Positions 44,701 to 56,103 of a DNA stretch of 64,000 nt are shown here, piece by piece. The stretch is from Bugula neritina (taxonomy: Eukaryota; Bryozoa; Gymnolaemata; Cheilostomatida; Bugulidae): assembly GCA_964035545.1 (NCBI GenBank), contig OZ037767.1:3967680-4031679 (forward strand), given 5' to 3'. Numbering within the stretch: position 1 is the first letter of the stretch; every line of letters starts with the position of its first letter. A program made the translations under genes and the position numbers. The notes below the pieces were generated by a model. It did not search any database. It saw only the letters and a list, made by a program, of their open reading frames with translations, and was not told the origin of the DNA.

Positions 44701-47700
44701 TCAATTTATTAATTGGTAGGTTTTGGTTTTCATGCAGATTTGAAATTATTTCGTGCTCTGTGTGTGTGTTTCATTATTTCCTAAAATTCTTATTCCTGAA
44801 TAAATTTTTCAGCTTTCTACAGTTAAAACTATTTCCGTTTGTCCCACATGTATGCCAGTTTTCATTATTGATGGATTTTGCACATTTTTGGCTCAATCTT
44901 TTGTTTCTGTCACTTGCATGTAAGTAGGGTGTTGATAGTTCTCAACATCTGAAATCGACCTGCGGCCAAACGAGCAAAATTGTCAATATTGAAAGCAGGA
45001 TTTTGATTTTGCACTGGAATTTCGTTTCTTCTGCCTAAATTTTCCAAGTCTTTTCTGATCATTTCAGCGTTGTATATCTCCTTCACTACAGTCTGTACTT
45101 GAGTGTGTTTTGTGTAATGAAATCGTGTGCCCACTCTTTGTGATTTTGATTTCTTTCACAACTCCTTGTAATAACCGGACTGGGTCGTCATCTGTTTCTT
45201 GTCTTCCCTTGTCTCACGTCTGCTCTGTGTGTCGCTGCTTAACAGGCCACCGAGTCAGAGTGTAGAGATATTCTTGAGAAAGAATTTAATCGCACCGTTC
45301 AAACCATGTCAAACGACCATAAGGATGTGGTTGACCAACTTCAAACCAGTATAGGCGGTTACCAGAGTAGAATCACCACTCTGGAGAAATCTGCCGCCGA
45401 GCTAGAGGCATTGATTGGACAGCTAACCGACTCTGTATGTAATCGCTGATTGGCCAGCCTTCCACCTTCATTCTGCATGCTCTTTTCGTTCTAGTTGTTT
45501 AGCATGATGTACTTGTGATTTCTTCTTCTGTTCCTGCGTTGGCTGTGCTAGCACGTGCTCTTTCAACTTCCTTTCTTTCAACTTCCTATCTATTAAACTT
45601 ATTCTTTTATTTTGGAGTTGCATGCAAGTCTGTATCTACTAATGAATCTAAAAGTGGAAAGGGTTTTCTTCGGTGACAGCCTCTTTTTCTCACTTAATTT
45701 TGACTTCAATTTACAATCACTTGGGAGTTAAAAATAGTGTACCTAAACTTGGGAAACATTGCATGCCAACTTTTTATGCTACTAATATGCTGTAAGTTTT
45801 ATAATTGTTTAAAAATATTTTAAATATGTCAGTTCTACTTTTAATAGCAATGGTTGCTGTGTTGTTATTAGATGTTATGGGGATGGTGTTCTTATAATAG
45901 TTTGAGAAACTGAAAAAAGATATTTGCATCTTACTAATTGATATGTCTGTACAAGTATTGTTATATTCTATGGTTTGGACTTCTGATCACAGCTTTTTTT
46001 GAAGCTGTATTTGCTTCTGCTTCATTGCTAGTTGACTGATATAGTACACCTGCTGTCATTCATTTAGAAGTATACATTACTAATATCTCTGTGTTACAGA
46101 AAGACTCTGCCACAGCAGATGTAGAAAGTCTGACGGCACAGATATCAGCCTTGAACAGGGAGCTGGAGATGCTACGCTCTGCTAAACAAGTGTGTTCTAA
46201 GTGCATCTTCTTCACTTCATTGCTTCACAATAAACAGTTGACAATATTTTTTTGTTTTGTTATACAAGTTGAACTATGTTGGGATAATAGGATAATGAGC
46301 TACGAAAATGTATCTAAAAAATCACAGCATTTCCGGTCATATAGTTTAATTGTTGCTAAACTTAGTAATTAGCCACAGCTGTTACTTGTTAGTTTGTCCT
46401 ACTAATTCTGTAATACTGCTGTCTAGTAGTCTGTAGTCTGCAACACCATTGAGTAGCTGCGACTGAACTACAGCTATGTAATATAATATCTTACAGAGCT
46501 CCGAGACACCTGCTGCAGGTGTTGAAGCTTCACAAGGCGCTGATACAACAGCTAGTCTCAATAAATACCGAAACTGTCTTACAGAAGTGGTGAGTTCTAA
46601 TTTTCAAAACGTTTTATACTCCAGCTTAACTAACACTACTAACATAACTTCTTTGATGAAAGATTTCATACTTCATGGATACACTGTGATCAATTCTTAA
46701 AGGGCTTAGCATTGTTTTATTGCTCTGTTACTTGAAGTGTCTTTAAGATGTTGTTTGGTTTTAAGCTGATTTGAATTATTGTTGCTTAAAGGAGTCCATG
46801 TTGGACAGCCTTGGAGCCAGAGTACAACAGGAACACAGCAAGATAGCTATAAGCCTCAGTTCTAAAGATGATGAGTTGTCGCAAGTCAAATTACAACTGG
46901 CCGATACTATTAGCCGTCATTCCACAGACGTGAGTTTTCAGTCTATTTGTATCTCTTTATTTCCAGTTTTTACTCTCGTTTGTGGCTGGTTGGCAATTAA
47001 TCTAAATTCTTGCATAATTTGCAGAACTATGGTAAATGTTGCCTGTGTAAGGCAAGTCAGAGAAATGAGATTGGTTGGGGTAATGATTCCTATCAGTATT
47101 CAAACAGGAATGGCAACATATGTAATAATAAGTCCTTTTTGTCAGCATTACCAACAATATTGTAATTCCTCAAACTTCCTGTACTGTTGAAAGCTGATGA
47201 GCATATCATGTGTTGATATCTGGCCCTACATTCTACTGAGTAAATACTTACGTACCCATTCTGTTGATGAATCTTAGCCTGTAGTAGTGAATCTCTTATT
47301 CTCATTATTTGAATCAGAAACGCTTAAAGCTCTTTGGTTTTGCTGTCTCACTTCTGTATTTTCTGTTTGCAGTCAGCTAAACACGTCAGTCTAACAGCTC
47401 AGCTGGGAGAGTCTAAAAAGGTGAGCTCTACTTTTCAGCTTCTCAGGTCGTGTGTCCTCAGAATTCCATTGGAACATATAAGTACTATGTCATTTTGAAT
47501 TTGTGCGACTGTTTTTCCCCTCATTGTACCTACACTATTCTAGTAATAGATAAAACTGTGCCGTTCCTGTATTTTCTTGTCATTGGCAAACCTTTACAGA
47601 TGAAACACATTGAGACTGGTGTATGCATAGCTGCAATGTATTCAACATGTATTAGATATATGACAAAGTTCTTGAGTCTCAATCTACTCACATTTGTGTC

Positions 47701-48759
47701 ATATTGTAGAAAATAACGGAACTACAGAAGCTGCTCGCTGAGCAAACTGCAGCTTCAAAAGCTGAGGTGAGAACCCCTAAAGTATACTAACTTCTCATTG
47801 GTCTAACAGAAACAGCTAAATTGACTTCCACAGAAGCTGTAAAGTTTAAGCAGTAATTTAGCCATATTTGGCTACTGGCCAGGAAGTTGGGCCTGATAGG
47901 GTATATATCCAGGCCCTCGGTGCTTTATCAAATGCAGTGCATTAGGTTCTAGGTCTAGGTCTTCTTCCCTCCCACCATTTAACCCCTAATATTCAACTCA
48001 TACAATTCTCTCGTGTTCTATAGATCGGGAAGGCAGAAATTGCCCTCAAAGATGAACAATTAAAAAATAGGCAACTTGCACAGCACTTGGTTAGTATTAA
48101 GTGTCCGGGGCTCTGTGACTACTGTGACATTGTAACTTGGTTTGTAGTGGTGGTGGTTGTTCGCGGCTCAATCTTTCCCCTCTTTTACACCAGTTTTCAT
48201 CCATTCCAGCTGAACATACTCATAAATATTGTGAAAAATATAATAAATAGATAAATTCATTAGTCTGTGTACTAATAGATTTATTTATTTATTTAATATC
48301 CTATCTTAACCATTCTAATGATTTTTTGATTTATAACATTGCTTAGAGTAAATAAAATTTAAACTTACTGATTGGCTGATTTGCTTTTGAATAGCCAACC
48401 AACTGCTTTGTATTATGTTAAGTCGTCTGTCCTTTTGCTGTGTCGCAAGAGTGTCGTTCATTCTTTGATTTCGTCGTACGTCAACCTGTCTATACTTCAC
48501 AAGAGAGTTTAGGTTTGCTGTATTTAATGTGCGTGTGATGACATGTATTACTAACTGGACTGAGTTGTTGGTAAGCAGAATGCTTATGCATGTAGCTCCT
48601 GCTCTTCTAACAGCCTCTTGTTCTGAAGAGAAAACAGTACCTTTATGAGGTGTTGACCTCAGAAACTCGGAGCAACCTGTAAATGTAATAAATTTCATTT
48701 TGTAGGCTGCAGCAATGGCATCGTCTGGCGCCGATGATGATAGTGGAACTTGCGTATAA
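35794..48759 (+). CDS. RRBP1: Ribosome-binding protein 1 / kinectin-like ER coiled-coil protein
   Basis: Twenty-two exons: 35794-35992, 36074-36273, 37562-37642, 38014-38157, 38898-39014, 39402-39617, 40846-41025, 41378-41464, 41584-41738, 41833-42031, 42283-42389, 42614-42827, 43111-43266, 44457-44612, 45246-45434, 46100-46189, 46497-46589, 46792-46929, 47373-47420, 47710-47766, 48024-48089 and 48706-48759, giving 981 residues. An N-terminal membrane anchor (residues 4-27) is followed by ETEYEQQIARQKE, as in p180/kinectin, then a Lys-rich stretch and a long coiled coil from about residue 300. ELRRKNWSLVESL (from 634) matches the family's LREKNWEAMEAL, and LNKYRNCLTEVESMLDSL matches its YRSILAETEGML. 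The C-terminus DSGTCV resembles the EGTSV end of RRBP1. The decapeptide ribosome-binding repeats of mammalian p180 are absent. Proposed role: ER membrane shaping and anchoring of ribosomes or microtubule motors. Exon 3 has a weak donor (AAG|GTTCTT). Confidence 0.87.
40098..40187. repeat. (AGT/AAT/AGC)n trinucleotide microsatellite
   Basis: Interrupted AATAGTAGTAGC-type triplets lie in intron 6 of the RRBP1-like gene. The Ser/Asn-rich ORF there is an artefact. Confidence 0.9.
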
Positions 48760-50039
48760 ATGGTGCAACCTGATTGGCTGTCAAAGCACTATGTGACTTG
48801 TGATTGGCTGATTAGTCAAACTTGGATGTTTCTTTGATTATTTTGAATAATAAGAGAGACTTGCATGTGGTAATGCTGGTGCTAAAAGTTTTACTGGTAC
48901 CTTTTACGAAGAACCAAAGTTCCATGCACAGTTTTGAGTGGGCAACTCTACACTGACTACTATATAACTGTATTATAGCATCTTGTAATAGTATAATATA
49001 TCAGTTTTTATTTAATCTAGTAATGTAATGGAGTTGTGATTTCTGTATACGATGCAGGTTGGAGGCTTTGTACTTAACGGACAAACTTAAATTCAATTTA
49101 TGATATGTAATATAATGAAACACTTTATGGCACGATATTTTACTGAACAAATGTATGCCTACACTCAGACTCTACGCAACGTTTTCTGCTGTTATAAAAT
49201 GCATGTCAGAAATTTTATGAGCTCTATATACCTAGTCTCAAAAATACATACAAACTGCCTTACAGATTCCTATCTGATTTTCAGTGATAAATTATTCAAC
49301 TTAATATTACACTACTAGATTGCTAGTATTCAATACAGCGTTTTTAAATCTAGTGCCTAATGTTTCAAAGTTGAATTTTGATTGAATGCTTTAATTACAT
49401 ATTCCACTCTTTTACAATGTTGATACATTCTTATATGGTTTTGCATTCATTCTAGCCTCTCTGGGTTGTTGGTGAATATGGATTATTGTATTTAAAACAA
49501 GATGATTATATCTGAAAAGGGTTTTATTTCCATGCTAAATATAATATAGATAATATATAATTTTGATATATGTTATCTCTATAAGGTTTCAACTGGGATG
49601 AAATCTTGATTCATGCTCCAAAAAAGTAACAGTAAATTATTATTTGGGCTCTGCAATGTTTCTCATCAAATAGCAATGAGGTCTTTTTAGTGGGTTAAAT
49701 TCATGTGAATTGGGAGGTAAAAGCTATTTATCTAATAAAAAAAATATGATTTAGATGAGTTTATAGACTTGACACATTTGGCCTGCGCAACATAGTATTG
49801 ATATCTGCTTTGTATTTTATGATAAACAGCCTTCAGTAATTTATATGTGCTTATTATTTCATGTTTTTATAATTGTTGGGACAGTTGGAATTTTGAGAAT
49901 GTTGCCTTATAGAATGTGGATGGTATCACAATAATAAAGTGTGTCACTCATAGTTTAAATTCCAGATAAAAAAAGAACAAAATTATGCACAATAAGAAGC
50001 CAGGAATTAACTGCAAATAATATAATATTTTAAGGAAAC
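48760..50039. other. Intergenic, 3' UTR of the RRBP1-like gene and upstream of the next gene
   Basis: It is AT-rich. AATAAA at about 49933 could end the long 3' UTR. No gene, RNA or mobile element was recognised. Confidence 0.5.
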
Positions 50040-53000
50040 ATGGCTGAACCATCATCATCGTAAGTAGTCTTGATAGTTATTGCTACACCTTATATTGTTC
50101 TTTAGAGCCACAAATGGCATACAGCCACATTTCAACTTGGGCCGGGTTCGAAGGGTGCAATATATTGTGAACCAGCTGCGGCCATTGCCAAATGCATTAC
50201 AAGCTATAAGGGGTACAATGATAACACTAATTTCTCACTTTACATAAGTTTCCAACAATAATACATATTTTAGATAACCCAAGAGTTTTTGTGATTAAAA
50301 CGTATGACATCTCCAAAGTATAGGTTCTTTTGCTAATTACACACTTTAAAAACTTAGTCTAGTTCAATGCAAGGAAGGGTTTTTGCAGATATAAAAATAG
50401 CAAATCCAAGAAAAGCAAGAAGACAACACTTTACCTGTACTCGAATAGTCATAGACATCATAGTCATAGACATCATAGACACCATCGACACCATAGACAT
50501 CACCCTCACCACTACTGCCACCGCAGTCACCACGGCAGTCCCAAGAAGGATAGGTAAGCAGAATCTGCCTTATGTACTGGCTAAACCTAAGCCTCTACTA
50601 ACGAAAGGTGTGCAAGCAATTCCATGGAATCTCTTTAAAGACTTTGCGCTCTAGCAGTATTGCTTCATGAAGACTGGAGTTGTCTTCTCTACGTCTCTGT
50701 TTTCTTGCATGCAGCATGTCAAATTGCTCCCAGGAAGTTGTTACGGAGTGTTTATTTCAAAGGAACATTCAACCTGTAGAAAAGTTGCTGAACAATTTAC
50801 TTGATGTTCACTGGAATGTATTTTGAAATGTAAGAGAGAATCTTTCGAGACGTAATTCGTGCATTCTTTTGGAGGAGTCTTTAATTAGGACGAAATACCA
50901 ATTTAGATTACAATAATATATTATTTCATTATTGCAAAATAAGCAATATTTTATTCTAATAAAACGCAAGAAAGAAAGAGCAAAAATCAGACAAGAAAAC
51001 TTATAGATGTGAATTGCTATAACAACAGATTCGATAGATGTTTCTTCAAGCCGTTTGACTAGCAAAATACAATAATATTCTCCAAATCCATCCTGATGTC
51101 TCTCTACTCCACAGTCTATGTCATGATGCCTAAATATGAGCCAATTAGTTTTGAAGATAGGCTGAAACTAATGCTACAACTTGACAATTGTGCAACTTTT
51201 TATGATTGAGCAACAGATTTGCTGGCTAGCATCTGTTTTTTGGAGTTATCTTATCAACACCTTATTGATCACATTGCTCTATACATTTTAAAGGAGAATC
51301 TATAGTAGCACACGATCTTGAATATTAAGCATAAATCATGTCTTCCTTAGCATATGTACCTCTAGAAACTCAACTTAGGCATCTACTATAAAATCTAAAG
51401 GCTCCTTACTTCTAGGCTTTATACGTGTTTTCGTGTTAACTTATGCAGATTCTTTGCTTTTAGTTTAGAATCTCTATTTATATTCTGAATTCAGAATATA
51501 AGTAGAGATTCTAAACTAAAAGCATAGAATCTGCATAAGTTAACACGAAAACATAAAATATAAAACAAAAAGTTTTTAATTGTAGAGGTGGAACTAGGAA
51601 GAGGCGGAGGAAAGTTAAAGGAAATACGGACACAGACAGTACATATGAGTACAGTTCTTACGATCTACCAGCTAACTCTGTTGACCAAATACCTTCCCGC
51701 CCAGAACATGTGCCTGGCATGTACCTCGCCCATCCCGGCCCTGCCAAGCAGGAATCTTCTAGTATATACACAAACAGCGGTGCCGGACGTGAGTCTCTTT
51801 ATTCTCTGTCACCATATGATGTCACAGTTTGCTTCTTCTAACTAAACGTTGATTTGTTGGTTATGCCTGTGCCTATGTGATGAGTTGGTCATGTTGTAGT
51901 GGTAAACCTTCCTCAGAAAGTTGAACTTAAAATCAAAGACACACCAGAAGTTGATAAGTTTACCAAAAAGAAAAGAAAAGCCAGACAAGGGCAGATCAAA
52001 GTCTTTCAAGATGCTGCAAATAGCTGTAGAATAGGTAAGTTTATAAACCTGTACAGTAAGTTTGTCACAATTCACTTGAAAAATTGTAAATTGTTTACAG
52101 GAGTTTATTTTAAGAAAGTTACTGAGATTGTGTTTTAATGCACATGCAGAGTATAGTGGAGGGATAACATTTATATACTTTAAAAATATTGACATCTATT
52201 ACTGCCCTAATTTTATCATACCACATATCATGTGGTGAAACAAAAATCCCATTATTTTGAAACTTTAAGCATAATTCATAATAAGTACTAGATTTTATTA
52301 ATTCCTTGATTAGACATCACTGCAATTATTATGATTGCATCTGTTACAATGTTAATCAATATCAACATGACAAAAAATGCCCACTACTTGCAAAAAACTA
52401 ACATATTTGTACTCTTAATTCTTGCCAACACAATGATATAATAGCAGTGTTTTAGGAGTTACGAGCACTTGTGTTTTTACACTTTTTAAAGCAGATGTCA
52501 TATAAAGGCTTTTCTTATCTTTTGCTCTCTCAAATTTTCTCAGAGATTGACGATGACGGAAATGTGCTGTCGGTAATGCTCAGTGATGACTTGGCTAATA
52601 CATTCCTTATGTTTGGAAAGGAGGAATACGGCACCACTGAGCCCATTATACTTCAGGAGAACCGATTAGTTCCACTTACTTCTAAGAAAAAACCCTTCCT
52701 AAGAGACACTCCAAGAACGTGGGTTGATTATTGTAGCAATTCCATTTCACAAAGTGTAGTTTGTGACTTGGTAGATAATTTTATTACGTTATCAAAGTTT
52801 ACTTTGCTAAATTGTTTTGTTAAATTGGTGTAATTTATGTGTGTAAAGTGCTATATGATAATATGTCAAATATATGATTATTATATAATAGTGAGGTAAG
52901 AATTATTATAAGTGAAAAAAGTGTGACTCAATCTTTTATTTGTATTTATTTGGTCAGTTTATATAATTTTTTTAAACTGCTCTTTTATAAGAAATTATTA

Positions 53001-55427
53001 AATTGATACTGTTTTATTTCTCGTTTACATGGTGTACTATCAGTCATATATCATTTTAATACAGTTTTTAGTAGTAAGCTTATAGAAACGATACTATAGT
53101 ACTAGTGTGAATTTTAATAGTTTTAAAATACTGTCTATACATTATACTAGTTAATTCCCATCTCCATCAATTATTATGCTTTTGCTGAGGGACCTGAAAA
53201 TTTCGTGATGTGTGTGTATAATTAAAAACATATATAAATTAACTAGTGTGCGTGACACAACTACCTGTTTTACCCTTTAACATCATACCATATGTATGTA
53301 CGAGTACACTAACTCTGTAAAACTTTACCCAATGGTGTGCCGACAGGACCAACTGGCTAGGAGTGCAGGAACACTACGAGCCTTTTGAGTCTGTAGCTGG
53401 AATGGGTGAAAATAAGAAATATAAGAAAATTAAGGTAAAGAAACACAAGCTGAAGGGCAACAAGGCCAAATCAGAGCTGCTGTTTGCTGCCGAGAAAGCA
53501 GATCTAGTGGTGGATGAATACACAGACCAGGTAATGCTTTTAGTGATGTGTCTCAGTATTTAGTTTGTTTTTTAATATTTAATTATATGAATGGCATGGT
53601 CATTATTCTAATCAAAAACTCTTACCATCAGAAGCTTTTACGAGAATGGAGACTTAGAACAACTGTGTTTTTAGTGCAGAAGTTGCAAAAAGGCTTTTTG
53701 TGTGTTTCTTAAATGGGCTACGTATTTTGTTAACAGTTATTAGCAATGGAATTTTTAAAGCAACAAAAGAACAACTTCATTTTCACATATACAATTTTAA
53801 ATGCAGTATAAATTGGTTATTAGCTTCTAAAATTTTTGATCCAAATATACAAAATTTTAGATTGGCAAAGTCTACGTGGCATTTCCTGATGCATCTAAAC
53901 ATAAAACATATCTCTTTTCTCTTCCTCAACGTATGAATATCATAACAGAAGAGATTTCTAGAGAGATACCAATTAGACGGGCACACAGTAAGTATTGAAT
54001 AACTTCGCTACTTTAATAAGTGCAGATATTATTTTTGCAAATTCTAAAATGTATTCCTTAATTTTTAACTTGACTTAATTCAAAATTAAACATTTGAATT
54101 GCATGTCTTTGTCTTTGCTTTTTTCCGTTTCTATACACTGAATTTCTTTCCAATACATACAAAAATAGGTAAATGGTAAGAGTATTGTTTTGAAATATAT
54201 ATCATAAAAAACACCTATTGCATATTTGGCCATAGTCTATACCCTAGCTTACAAAATAGTGTACCATGGAACAGCCTCTCTTTGGTGTCCATATACCATC
54301 TTTATTTCTAATGCCTCACATAGCTAGGAATATATTCTTTAACTGAAATAAAACTTCAAAGTACATTATAATATGACACTATGTTGCATTTCTGGTAATA
54401 TGGTTCCTTTAATGCTAGCAAGATGGAAACAGCTTTCATTCCATGGTATAATTATTAAGTAAAACTATCTGCACTCTACAGTTACAAAATCATGGTTAGA
54501 AAACTCAACACAATGCATATAATGATTATAGCTGACCCATTTATTATTAATCGATTCATGCGTACTCTCAGAAATACTCAAATGTAACAAGTAGGAGAGA
54601 AAACTTTCATACGACCTCAATAAATTTATTCTCAATGTTAGTAAGCAGAATTTTTATTTTTTGTGCTCAATTAGCTCGCCATCAGCTTACATCTGCAATA
54701 TATTCACCATTAGAACATAGAGTATGAAGTAATAATCCTCTTTCTATTCATCAGTGTATCATAATATCATATTATCATAATATCATAATATCATATTATC
54801 ACAATATCATGTGACTTGCAGACGACAAAGCCAACTGGTACGTCCAGAACACGTCCTCCGAGGAATCAGAAGAAGAGGAAGACGAAGCACCAGTGATGCA
54901 CGAGACGGCTATCTCAGCTGTTGACGATGAAATGCCTGGTTAGCTTGATGCTTCTTTGTTTTCTTCTAGCATGGATAGTCACCGCTATATCAGTTCTTAA
55001 CCACTTTTAATCAATTTAAGTTTGGTACTCAGACATAGCTGGAAAGTTAACTGGCGTTTAGCTTTTTTAAACAATATTTTAAAAAGCAAAAGAACAGTAT
55101 GATTAACAGCTATGGCTTATTTTGATGAAAAAATCATTGATAAAAGTACTCAGAAAGCTTGTGAATTATTAAACTTCTAGCAGACATCTAATTAAACAGG
55201 TTTCTAGTAGCTACTGTTTGCTTAAAAACATTTTAAATTTAGTAGGAAGTAACAGTAATACAGTATATCAATTTAAAGTATTTTGCATGAAGTGTGAACA
55301 TTGCATTATGATACCATATAAGTTTAGCACATGACTTCATTTCTCAGGTGGTGTTGACACGAGACAAGCTATTGGATTCCATAGCCAGGCGTGCAACAGC
55401 AAGACACCCCAATTGGTCCTTGAGTAA
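50040..55427 (+). CDS. Unrecognised 446-aa charged protein with a His-rich segment, 11 exons
   Basis: Exons: 50040-50059, 50106-50212, 50274-50301, 50389-50553, 51586-51788, 51900-52034, 52544-52718, 53347-53530, 53861-53987, 54822-54938 and 55348-55427, all closing in frame. Features: N-terminal NLGRVRRVQYIVNQLRPLP; a His/Arg run of SHRHH-type repeats (73-100); a basic cluster RKRRRK near 111; KKKRK (197-201) as a possible nuclear signal; ordered-looking segments EIDDDGNVLSVMLSDDLANTF, KYKKIKVKKHKLKG and IGKVYVAFPDASKHKTYLF; then an acidic patch EESEEEEDE (395-403). The mix of basic and acidic patches suggests a nuclear or chromatin-associated protein, but I recognise no family and assign no function. 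Exon 3 is only 28 bases, and exon 10 is open in all three frames over its first 70 bases; I chose frames by junction phase. Confidence 0.75.
51427..51552. repeat. Near-perfect 126-bp palindrome in intron 4 of the 446-aa protein gene
   Basis: Two 63-base arms starting GTTTTCGTGTTAAC meet at a central GAATTC with no spacer; I see two mismatched pairs. It ends 33 bases upstream of exon 5. It resembles the other two foldbacks in placement but not in sequence. Confidence 0.92.
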
Positions 55428-56103
55428 CAGCAGCCTACCAGCTCACTCACTCTTTATTCGTACTGAATATTCAACACTAGCTAACTTAACTATGTTTATG
55501 TGATAGCAAAAATAAATGAAGTATGGGAGTTAAAAACTGTACGATTTCACAATAACATATTATTACATTATGTGCAGTTGAATGTTGTCTAATTTCTAAA
55601 ATCAGTTTGTTCTCTTAGTTTGAAGTGTAGTTGAACATGTCCTATCTAAAAGCCAATAAATGTTAGATAACAGAAAGTTTCTAAATTTACTAAACTCTCG
55701 AATATACCTTCACAACTGAAAAGTTTTGAAAGTTATAAAATATTTATGCTACATGCAGTGTTTAGTATCAATTGTACTACAAATTGTTCCAAACGCATTA
55801 ATAATGATCAAACTGAATGATGAAATGCAAACTGTGGTTAATATTTCTAAAAAGCTGTAGGCTATAACAGAAACTGAGCAAAAACAAACAGAAAATTTAA
55901 TCATTTCCAACTTTTTTCTTATTATATATATTCTTTGGGTCATCTACAATTTAAACAAGTCTTGGTATTATATTATGTGGATGAACATTAAATCTTGGTG
56001 TTTAGTCTTGCAGACATATTTTACTTGGTGCATAGCAGAACGAAGCGCATTGCGTTGATGTGTCACTAAATAATATTTGAAGCGAAGCATTAAAGAATTC
56101 AGC
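55428..56103. other. Short intergenic region with the SAMD15-like promoter
   Basis: It holds the 3' UTR of the upstream gene and, close to 56104, the start region of the SAMD15-like gene. No specific motif is assigned. Confidence 0.5.
55511..55516 (+). terminator. Likely polyadenylation signal of the 446-aa protein gene
   Basis: AATAAA lies 83 bases after the stop codon. Confidence 0.6.

Noticed and set aside
48315-48698. 127-codon minus-strand ORF in the last RRBP1-like intron
   Set aside because: No recognisable domain, no clear splice context and composition typical of intron sequence; kept only as a note.
50302-50317. Longer exon 3 of the 446-aa gene ending at CCAAA|GTATAG
   Set aside because: It would need a non-canonical acceptor inside exon 4; ending at AAAAC|GTATGA joins the normal acceptor at 50388 in phase.
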